A stretch of DNA of 6,928 bases from an uncultured Oscillospiraceae bacterium (GTDB lineage: Bacteria; Bacillota; Clostridia; Oscillospirales; Oscillospiraceae): positions 1 to 6,928 of the forward strand of contig CAJTYO010000098.1 of assembly GCA_910584045.1 (NCBI GenBank), given 5' to 3'. Positions 1-4,915 of the stretch are shown piece by piece; the stretch's first letter is position 1, and each line of letters opens with the position of its first letter. The notes under the pieces are model-generated. The model worked only from the letters and a program-made list of their open reading frames with translations, was not told the DNA's origin and searched no databases. A program made the translations under genes and the position numbers.

Positions 1-837
1 GAGATCGGCTACCTCTTCGGCCAGTACCGCCGCCTCAAGGGCGTGTGGGAGAACGGCGTGCTCACCGGCAAAGGCTTCAGCTACGGCGGCAGTTTGACTC
101 GCCCCGAGGCCACCGGATACGGCGCTATGTACTACCTCCAGGAGGTCCTGGCCCACGAGGGAGAGGACATCAAGGGGAAGACCATCGCCTGCGCCGGCTT
201 TGGCAATGTGACCTGGGGTATCTGCAAGAAGGCCAACCATCTGGGCGCCAAGGTCGTGACCCTCTCCGGCCCTGACGGGTACATTTACGACCCCGATGGC
301 GTATCCTCTTCCATGGAGAAGGTGGACTACCTGGTGGAGATGCGCAACTCCGGCCGCAACAAGGTGAAGGATTACGCCGATAAGTTCGGCGTGGAGTTCC
401 ACCCCGGTGAGAAGCCTTGGGGTGTGAAGGCCGATGTCATTATGCCCTCCGCCATGCAGAACGATGTACATATGGAGCACGCCAAGCAGATCGTGGAAAA
501 CGGCGTGAAGTATTATATCGAGGTGGCTAATATGCCCACCACCAACGATGCGCTCTTCTATCTCATGGAGCAGAAGAACATGATTGTGGCCCCCTCCAAG
601 GCCGTCAATGCCGGCGGTGTGGCGGTGTCCGCCCTGGAGATGAGCCAGAACAGCGAGCGGCTGGTCTGGACTGCCGAGGAGGTGGACAACCAGCTCAAGG
701 GCATCATGAAGAACATCCACAAGGTGTCCATGGAGGCTGCCGAGGAGTACGGTCTGGGCTATAACCTGGTGGCCGGGGCCAATCTGGCAGGCTTCAAAAA
801 GGTCGCCGAGGCGATGATGGAACAGGGAATTTTCTAA
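1..837 (+). CDS. gdhA: NAD-specific glutamate dehydrogenase, C-terminal part (5' end outside window)
   Basis: Partial gene, open from base 1 and ending in TAA; 278 residues are visible. The enzyme oxidatively deaminates glutamate to 2-oxoglutarate and ammonia in the cytoplasm as a homohexamer. The fragment opens at EIGYLFGQYRRL and continues with GGSLTRPEATGYG, then the dinucleotide-binding turn AGFGNV (fragment residues 65-70) and LSGPDGYIYDPDG (88-100). NAPSKAVNAGG-type and YGLGYNLVAGAN motifs lie near the C-terminus. From memory it aligns almost without gaps with the 449-residue Clostridium symbiosum NAD-GDH, so about 171 residues are missing, including the catalytic lysines and Asp165, which lies just outside. 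Phe67 and Pro91 of the fragment match Phe238 and Pro262 of that enzyme, positions tied to NAD rather than NADP preference. A catabolic, glutamate-fermenting role is therefore inferred. The GTG at 43 is internal, not a start. A strong hairpin follows 13 bp after the stop. The gene is called gdh in some species. Confidence 0.96.
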   Translation, partial: EIGYLFGQYRRLKGVWENGVLTGKGFSYGGSLTRPEATGYGAMYYLQEVLAHEGEDIKGKTIACAGFGNVTWGICKKANHLGAKVVTLSGPDGYIYDPDGVSSSMEKVDYLVEMRNSGRNKVKDYADKFGVEFHPGEKPWGVKADVIMPSAMQNDVHMEHAKQIVENGVKYYIEVANMPTTNDALFYLMEQKNMIVAPSKAVNAGGVAVSALEMSQNSERLVWTAEEVDNQLKGIMKNIHKVSMEAAEEYGLGYNLVAGANLAGFKKVAEAMMEQGIF

Positions 838-850
838 GAGCGTGTGCAAA

Positions 851-888
851 CGGCAGGGGGACGGTGCGGCTGCGCCGTCCCCCTGCCG
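851..888 (+). terminator. Probable intrinsic terminator of gdhA
   Basis: A perfect 14-bp GC-rich stem (851-864 pairs with 875-888) starts 13 bp after the gdhA stop. The 10-nt loop can pair further (T-G, G-C, C-G) to leave a GGCT tetraloop. The downstream tract is weak (GCGCTTTAAAAA) rather than a clean U-run. On the minus strand the stem is followed by TTTGCA, so it may act weakly in both directions between the convergent gdhA and DUF436 genes. Confidence 0.75.
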
Positions 889-956
889 GCGCTTTAAAAA
901 TACTATTCTAATAATTAGGAGGGCAATCCCGTTACCCGTGGGCCGCCTATGGCGGC

Positions 957-1055
957 TTAGGGCTCCGCCCCTTTCCCGCCGCTCTGGGCCACGGCTTCCT
1001 TCACCTGTTCGGCGGTGGGGCTGTAAAAGGCCGGGGCCTTCTCAAAGCAAATGTT
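957..1055 (-). pseudogene. Possible C-terminal coding remnant (unidentified)
   Basis: Read on the minus strand, 1055 down to the TAA at 957-959 gives about 32 residues with normal protein character: NICFEKAPAFYSP, then TAEQVKEAVAQ, then SGGKGAEP and a stop. The TAEQVKEAVAQ stretch would make an amphipathic helix and the codon use (GCC, AAG, GTG, CAG) resembles the neighbouring genes. No start codon is available. The frame continues upstream through the hairpin at 1056-1086 and AT-rich sequence to an in-frame TAG near 1161, without ATG, GTG or TTG. I do not recognise the family. It could be the tail of a gene lost by deletion, part of a dispersed repeat, or chance in GC-rich DNA. Confidence 0.35.
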
Positions 1056-1086
1056 CCAGCCAGGCGAGAAAATCCCGCCTGGCTGG
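1056..1086. repeat. Perfect 11-bp hairpin, possible bidirectional terminator for the DUF436 gene
   Basis: CCAGCCAGGCG (1056-1066) pairs perfectly with CGCCTGGCTGG (1076-1086) around the 9-nt loop AGAAAATCC. It lies 116 bp beyond the stop of the leftward DUF436 gene and sits exactly at the boundary between the GC-rich block and AT-rich DNA. The flank is GTTATTATA on the plus side and AACATTT on the minus side, so neither direction has a real U-run. It could terminate leftward transcription or mark the edge of a repeat element. Confidence 0.5.
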
Positions 1087-1202
1087 GTTATTATACCTAT
1101 ATTGCTGTAATTATAGGCTGAAAATAGGGGTGATGCTTGTGCAATTCGCTGATTATTCTATTTTGCTGCAAATTATTGTTGACGTCTGGCAGTCTTTCCT
1201 TC

Positions 1203-1763
1203 CTATCGCTTTTCCTCCTCATAGCACGCCCTGCCGCCGCCGATAAATTTGGGTCTGGTGCGGGCGCAGAGCAGGATGGCCTGGCCGATGTGGTCCAACC
1301 GCAGCCGCACCGGTACCGCCACGGGCCGCAGATGCATCCCGATCAGCGTACCGCCGATGTCCAGGCCGGCGTGGGCGCGAATCTGCTCCACCGCCTGGGG
1401 GCGGCGGAAACTGTCCCAGGCGGTGGCGGCGAAGGACCCGCCGGCTTTGGGCTGAGGGCGGACGGAGACGGGATCGTACCCATATTTCTCCGCGCAGTCC
1501 GCCTCCACGACCAGCGCCCGGTTCAGGTGCTCGCAGCACTGGGCAGCCAGAAAGAGCCCTCTCTCCTCCAAAAGGGGGTACACGCCGGCGAAGACGGCCT
1601 GTGCGGCCTCCAGGCTGGAGGCCTTGCCGATCCGCCCGCCCACGATCTCCGAGGAGGAGCATCCCACAACCACAATGTCTCCGGGCCGGAGCCCCGCCGC
1701 GTCCAGCAGCTCTCCGGCGGCCTGTGCAGCCTGTGCCTGAATCTCCTGTAAAATGAATCCCAT
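1203..1763 (-). CDS. ywlG: DUF436 / UPF0340 family protein (YwlG-like), function unknown
   Basis: The product is 186 residues, close to the ~180 of Bacillus subtilis YwlG. I recognise the family (UPF0340, TIGR01440) from its conserved blocks: VVVGCSSSEIVGGRIGKA (31-48), QCCEHLNRALVVE (75-87), KAGGSFAATAW (105-115), GLDIGGTLIGMHLRPVAVPV (133-152) and ARTRPKFIGGGRA (167-179). No signal peptide or membrane span is visible, so it should be cytoplasmic. The paired cysteines with His78 and Asn80, and the glycine-rich loops, suggest a ligand- or metal-binding alpha/beta fold, but this is inference; the function is unknown. The start was set by AGGAGG 7 nt upstream of the ATG at 1763; a TTG 12 codons further up lacks a ribosome binding site. 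It follows the MATE gene on the same strand after an 81-bp gap with a hairpin, so cotranscription is possible but may be attenuated. Confidence 0.9.
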   Translation of the reverse strand: MGFILQEIQAQAAQAAGELLDAAGLRPGDIVVVGCSSSEIVGGRIGKASSLEAAQAVFAGVYPLLEERGLFLAAQCCEHLNRALVVEADCAEKYGYDPVSVRPQPKAGGSFAATAWDSFRRPQAVEQIRAHAGLDIGGTLIGMHLRPVAVPVRLRLDHIGQAILLCARTRPKFIGGGRACYEEEKR

Positions 1764-1770
1764 TGCATTT

Positions 1771-1776
1771 TCCTCC
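1771..1776 (-). promoter_or_regulatory. Ribosome binding site that fixes the DUF436 start
   Basis: On the minus strand AGGAGG lies 7 nt upstream of the ATG at 1761-1763. A second ATG at 1766-1768 is in another frame and only 2 nt from the site, too close to be used. The frame could extend upstream to a TTG at 1797-1799, but that would place this site inside the coding region and has no site of its own. Confidence 0.85.
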
Positions 1777-1808
1777 TGTGTAATTGAAGCAGCGCTCAAA
1801 ATGGAATA

Positions 1809-1838
1809 ATACTTCCTTCTGTGAGAAAAAGGAAGTAT
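1809..1838 (-). terminator. Hairpin just after the MATE gene: weak terminator or processing site
   Basis: A perfect 10-bp inverted repeat (1809-1818 with 1829-1838, ATACTTCCTT against AAGGAAGTAT, 10-nt loop) begins 6 bp past the MATE stop. On the minus strand it is followed by TATTCCATTTT, a broken U-rich tract. The stem is A/T-rich in an otherwise GC-rich region, so it is a modest terminator at best. Partial read-through into the DUF436 gene would set the ratio of the two products. Confidence 0.55.
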
Positions 1839-1844
1839 GTACGC

Positions 1845-3227
1845 CTACGCTTCGTCCGGCCGTCTCATATCCCGCCACACGGTGCACATCATGGTGATGT
1901 AGCAGGCAGCGCCGCCTAAAACGTCGCTGACCGGCTCGGAGGCGAACACGCCATAGGCCCCCAGCCCCCACAGTCGGGGCAGCAGCAGCATCAGGGGTAC
2001 CACCAGGATTACCTTCCGGAACAGGGAGAAAAATACCGCGTTCTTTGCCCGGCCCAGAGCTACAAAAGTATTTTGCCCAATCATCTGAAAACTCATCATT
2101 ACGTAGGCGGCGTAATAGACCCGCATGGTGGGCACGCCGGCCGCCAGCAGGGCGGGGTCGTTGTTGAACAGCAGGATGAACGCCCGGGGAAAGGCCAGCA
2201 GCAGCAGCCACACCAGTACATTATACCCCAGACACGTCACCGTCAGGAACCGGACGCTCTCCCGGACCCGGCTGTACTTCCCGGCGCCGTAGTTGTAGCC
2301 GATGACCGGCTGGGCTCCCTGAGTCAGCCCCCGGATGGGCTGGAAGACGATCTCCCGGACGGAGACGATGGCGGTCATGGCGGCCACATACAGGTCCCCG
2401 CTGCCGCTGGATGCGCCGTAGCTCTGAAGCTGGGCGTTGCCCAGGGCCTGGACCAGGCTGTTGGTGATGGAGAAGGTGAACCCCGTCAGCCCCAGCCCGC
2501 AGATGCGCCGGAGCAGGGGGAGTTCCAGCCCTATGTCGCTCCTCTCCAGCCGCAGCACCGCCTTTTGTCCCGTCAGGAATACCAGAACCCACACCGCTGA
2601 ACAGGCCTGGGCGATCACTGTGGCCAGGGCCGCTCCCTGCACCCCCATATCCAGGCCGAAGATCAGCACGGGGTCCAGCACCAGATTGATGACCGCGCCC
2701 AGAAGAGTGGTCATCATGCCAACCTTTCCGAAGCCCTGGGCGTTGATAAAGGGGTTCATCCCCAGACCGATCATCACCGGTATGACGCCAACCAGATAGA
2801 TTTGCAGGTAATTTCGGGCGTGAACCACCGTCTCGTCGCTGCCGCCCACCAGGTAGAGGAAGGGGGTCTGGAACAGGTAGAACCCTGCTGTCAGCATTCC
2901 GCCCAGCAGGACCAGCAGGGTGAAGCTGACGCCCATGATCCGGGAGGCCTGCCGGTTATCTCCGCGTCCCCGGGCGATGGAAAATAGCGGCGCGCCCCCG
3001 GTGCCGCAGAGGTTGGCGAAGGCGGTAATAATATAGGTGGCCGGCATAACCAGCCCGATGCCGGTGAAGGCGTCCCGCCCCACGGCGTCGATGTGGCCGA
3101 TGAAGGCGCGGTCCACCACATTGTACAATACTACCGTCAGCTGGGCCACCGTCAGAGGGATGGCCAGGGAGAGGATGTTTTTGGCGATGCTGCCCTGGGA
3201 AAAGTCATTTTTTCTTTGTTCTGCCAT
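1845..3227 (-). CDS. MATE family multidrug/metabolite efflux transporter (MepA-like)
   Basis: A 460-residue integral membrane protein with about 12 hydrophobic segments, the normal length and topology for MATE (multidrug and toxin extrusion) antiporters, which export cationic drugs or metabolites using a Na+ or H+ gradient. Diagnostic features are the N-terminal VVDRAFIGHIDAVGRDAFTG (37-56), NPFINAQGFGKVGM (158-171) after the first half, and LTQGAQPVIGYNYGAGKY (301-318) in the second half. QMIGQNTFVALGRAKNA (381-397) is typical of the MepA-like branch. The two halves show the usual internal duplication. The ATG at 3227 has GGAG 7 nt upstream and lies about 20 nt from a predicted transcription start, so the leader is short. 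The substrate cannot be read from sequence. It is divergent from uppP and upstream of the DUF436 gene on the same strand. Confidence 0.95.
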   Translation of the reverse strand: MAEQRKNDFSQGSIAKNILSLAIPLTVAQLTVVLYNVVDRAFIGHIDAVGRDAFTGIGLVMPATYIITAFANLCGTGGAPLFSIARGRGDNRQASRIMGVSFTLLVLLGGMLTAGFYLFQTPFLYLVGGSDETVVHARNYLQIYLVGVIPVMIGLGMNPFINAQGFGKVGMMTTLLGAVINLVLDPVLIFGLDMGVQGAALATVIAQACSAVWVLVFLTGQKAVLRLERSDIGLELPLLRRICGLGLTGFTFSITNSLVQALGNAQLQSYGASSGSGDLYVAAMTAIVSVREIVFQPIRGLTQGAQPVIGYNYGAGKYSRVRESVRFLTVTCLGYNVLVWLLLLAFPRAFILLFNNDPALLAAGVPTMRVYYAAYVMMSFQMIGQNTFVALGRAKNAVFFSLFRKVILVVPLMLLLPRLWGLGAYGVFASEPVSDVLGGAACYITMMCTVWRDMRRPDEA

Positions 3228-3253
3228 GTCGATTCTCCGCTTCTTTTTTTTCT

Positions 3254-3282
3254 ATTGTAGGATGTTCGGAGGAAAATTGCAA
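3254..3282 (-). promoter_or_regulatory. Predicted sigma-70/SigA promoter for the MATE gene
   Basis: On the minus strand, TTGCAA (-35, 3277-3282) and TACAAT (-10, 3254-3259) are separated by exactly 17 bp. Transcription would start near 3247, leaving a leader of about 20 nt that begins in an A-rich run and contains GGAG before the start codon. The -35 matches consensus at four of six positions and the -10 at five of six. Confidence 0.65.
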
Positions 3283-3314
3283 GAGGTGCGGAAAAAAAGT
3301 CCTGTTTTTTGGCG

Positions 3315-3329
3315 CAGTTGACAAAACTG
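3315..3329. promoter_or_regulatory. Small inverted repeat between divergent promoters, possible operator
   Basis: CAGTT-GACAA-AACTG is a perfect 5-bp inverted repeat upstream of the MATE -35. It overlaps an exact TTGACA (3318-3323) that has no matching -10 at 16-18 bp on the plus strand. A second loose dyad, GCGGT (3333-3337) with ACCGC (3352-3356), follows. Either could be an operator, but both are short enough to be chance. Confidence 0.25.
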
Positions 3330-3401
3330 TCCGCGGTTTGGAAGAAAATCCACCGCACACAGTAAGATTTTCAAATTCTGGGAGGGAACGGCAAAAAAGT
3401 A

Positions 3402-3430
3402 TGGAAAAATGCAAACGGTTGTGCTACAAT
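3402..3430 (+). promoter_or_regulatory. Predicted extended -10 promoter for uppP-NUDIX-ftsK
   Basis: TACAAT (3425-3430) is preceded by TG one base upstream (TGCTACAAT), an extended -10. A weak -35, TGGAAA (3402-3407), lies 17 bp away. Transcription would start near 3437, giving a leader of about 24 nt that still contains the AGGAGG of uppP. I see no other convincing promoter before the three rightward genes. Confidence 0.65.
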
Positions 3431-3447
3431 GAGAGGAGATATTTGTG

Positions 3448-3453
3448 AGGAGG
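3448..3453 (+). promoter_or_regulatory. Ribosome binding site supporting the GTG start of uppP
   Basis: AGGAGG sits 7 nt upstream of the GTG at 3461-3463. The next residues (TLLNALLLGIIQGVAEF) match the usual UppP N-terminus, so the non-ATG start is well supported. Confidence 0.85.
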
Positions 3454-3460
3454 CTTCGCT

Positions 3461-4333
3461 GTGACCTTGTTGAACGCTTTACTCCTGGGCATTATCCAGG
3501 GCGTGGCAGAATTTCTGCCCATCTCCAGTTCCGGACACCTCTCTATCGCCCAGAATCTATTGGGTATGGGGATGGAGGGAGCGGACGACGTATTTTTTGA
3601 CGTGCTGCTCCACCTGGGGACGCTGGCGGCGGTGTTCGCCGCCTATTGGACCGACATACGGGAGATGGTGCTGGAGTTTTTCCGCACGATCGGCGACCTT
3701 GCCGGCGGCGGACAGCTCCAGCGGGTCCCGCCTGCCCGGCGGATGATTTTGTTGCTGATCGTGGGCACGCTGCCGTTGTTTTTGATCCTGCCCGTCAAGG
3801 ATGCGGTGGAAGGGCTGTACGCAAACACATTCTTTGTGGGCGGGGCTCTGCTGGTGACGGGGCTGCTGCTGTTTTTCTGTGACCGGGTGCAGAAGGGGCG
3901 GAAAAACGAGCGGACCGCTACCCTGGCGGACATCCTCATTGTGGGCGCGGGCCAGGCCGTGGCTACCTGCCCCGGCATCTCCCGGTCCGGCATGACCATC
4001 TGCATGGGCTGCTTCCGGGGATTCGAGCGGCGCTTTGCCGTGCGCTTCGCCTTTCTGCTGTCCATCCCCGCCGTGCTGGGGGCCAACATCCTGCAGATCA
4101 AGGACGTGGTGGAGGCCGGCGGCATCGACGTGAAGCTGATCCCCGGCTATCTCCTGGGAGTTGCGGCGGCGGCGGTCAGCGGCTACCTCTCCATCCGTTT
4201 GGTACGACTGGTGGCGGACAAGGGAAGATTCGGTGCGTTCGCCTATTACTGCTGCGGAGCGGGGGCCATTACGGTGATTCTGAGCCTGCTGAAGGCGCTG
4301 AACATGCTGCCCTGGCTGCACGCTGCGGCCTGA
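3461..4333 (+). CDS. uppP: Undecaprenyl-diphosphatase (UppP/BacA)
   Basis: A 290-residue membrane enzyme that removes a phosphate from undecaprenyl pyrophosphate, regenerating the lipid carrier for peptidoglycan and other wall polymers; extra copies confer bacitracin resistance. Both family signatures are present. The first is IIQGVAEFLPISSSGHL (11-27), with the catalytic Glu17, the SSS loop and His26. The second is CPGISRSGMTI (170-180), with Arg175 as the conserved active-site arginine, followed by RFAFLLSIPAVLGA (195-208). FFDVLLHLGTLAAVFAAYW (45-63) is also typical. Hydrophobic segments fit the usual eight-helix fold, and length is normal (about 265-290). It starts with GTG. A soluble insertion at about 143-153 (basic, QKGRKNER) is ordinary for the family. 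It is the first gene of the predicted rightward operon, 24 bp ahead of the NUDIX gene. Confidence 0.97.
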   Translation: MTLLNALLLGIIQGVAEFLPISSSGHLSIAQNLLGMGMEGADDVFFDVLLHLGTLAAVFAAYWTDIREMVLEFFRTIGDLAGGGQLQRVPPARRMILLLIVGTLPLFLILPVKDAVEGLYANTFFVGGALLVTGLLLFFCDRVQKGRKNERTATLADILIVGAGQAVATCPGISRSGMTICMGCFRGFERRFAVRFAFLLSIPAVLGANILQIKDVVEAGGIDVKLIPGYLLGVAAAAVSGYLSIRLVRLVADKGRFGAFAYYCCGAGAITVILSLLKALNMLPWLHAAA

Positions 4334-4357
4334 CGGGCGGATACATAGGAGGACTGT

Positions 4358-4903
4358 ATGGCAAAGGAACTATGGGACGCCTATGACAGGGAGGGGAACC
4401 CCCTGGGCTTCGACCTCATCCGGGGCGAGAGCGTGCCGGAGGGGGTCTATCACCTGGTGGCGGAGGTGCTGCCCGTAACCTGCGACGGGCGGGTGCTGCT
4501 GACAAAGCGTCACCCGGATAAGCCCTGGGGCGGCTGCTGGGAGTACACCGGAGGCTCGGTAGTAAAAGGGGAAACGCCTGTGGAGGGCGCACGGCGGGAA
4601 CTCCGTGAGGAAACGGGGATCGCCGTATCTGCCCAAGACCTGCACCCGGTCTATGTGGATACCTGGCCGGAAACCGCAGGGATGGGCGCGGGCTCCTCCA
4701 TCTATCACAGCTTTGTGACATTCTTTGACCCGTCAAAGCAGACCATCCGCCTCCAGGAGGGCGAAACGGTCGATCACAAGCTGCTGCCCTACAAGTCGTT
4801 CAAGCAATTCCTGCTGGAGGACCGGTTCGTGGACGTCGTCCGCCGCCGTTTCCTGGACCACCAGGCAGATTTTGACCGCATCATCACAGAGCATTTCAAA
4901 TAA
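4358..4903 (+). CDS. NUDIX hydrolase
   Basis: A 181-residue soluble protein with a perfect 23-residue Nudix box at 66-88: Gly66, Glu72, then RELREETGI (80-88) with the metal-binding glutamates 81, 84 and 85. NUDIX enzymes cleave nucleoside diphosphates linked to another moiety, using Mg2+; the substrate cannot be told from the box alone. The N-terminus (ELWDAYDREGNPLG, 4-17) resembles the opening strand of isopentenyl-diphosphate-isomerase-like and YfcD-type NUDIX proteins. It lacks the TxxCSHP cysteine motif of true IPP isomerase, so hydrolase is the better call. A C-terminal extension of about 60 residues ends in a basic helix (VVRRRFLDHQADF). AGGAGG lies 5 nt before the ATG. It sits between uppP and ftsK with tiny gaps, so it is probably cotranscribed with both. 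Confidence 0.94.
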   Translation: MAKELWDAYDREGNPLGFDLIRGESVPEGVYHLVAEVLPVTCDGRVLLTKRHPDKPWGGCWEYTGGSVVKGETPVEGARRELREETGIAVSAQDLHPVYVDTWPETAGMGAGSSIYHSFVTFFDPSKQTIRLQEGETVDHKLLPYKSFKQFLLEDRFVDVVRRRFLDHQADFDRIITEHFK

Positions 4904-4915
4904 AGAGGGAGAACC

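Larger units (their letters stand above)
838..1202. other. Gene-free convergent intergenic region (365 bp)
   Basis: No intact gene is supported between the gdhA stop and the stop of the leftward DUF436 gene. From left to right it contains the gdhA terminator hairpin, a short AT-rich stretch (about 895-925), a GC-rich block (about 926-1086) rich in small palindromes with a minus-strand coding-like tail, a second strong hairpin, and an AT-rich stretch (about 1087-1200) in which I see no gene. Small palindromes in the block include GCCGCC-TAT-GGCGGC (942-956), GGGC-TCC-GCCC (960-970) and AAGGCC-GG-GGCCTT (1027-1040). The sharp switches in base composition suggest the middle block has a different origin from its flanks. 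Confidence 0.8.

Noticed and set aside
1087..1200. TATAAT-like hexamers on the minus strand in the AT-rich stretch
   Set aside because: Neither has a usable -35 at the right distance, and no intact gene lies downstream on that strand within the window.
842..1246. Plus-strand 134-codon frame through the intergenic region
   Set aside because: It reads through the terminator hairpin and then the opposite strand of the DUF436 tail; the composition is not protein-like. The AGGAGG at 917-922 is 15 nt from the nearest in-frame GTG, too far to act as its site.
1137..1751. Plus-strand 204-codon open frame opposite the DUF436 gene
   Set aside because: It is antisense to a conserved family protein, has no ribosome binding site and reads as low-complexity sequence.
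1219..2211. A 330-codon minus-strand frame spanning the DUF436 and MATE genes
   Set aside because: It is out of frame with two well-identified proteins, is Gly/Arg/Ala-rich and has no recognisable motif.
3318..3323. Exact TTGACA as a -35 element
   Set aside because: No acceptable -10 lies 16-18 bp downstream on the plus strand; it was kept only as part of a possible operator dyad.
3557..4321. Minus-strand 254-codon frame opposite uppP
   Set aside because: It is a shadow of a certain gene, and its His/Gln/Arg-rich sequence is typical of antisense of a membrane protein.
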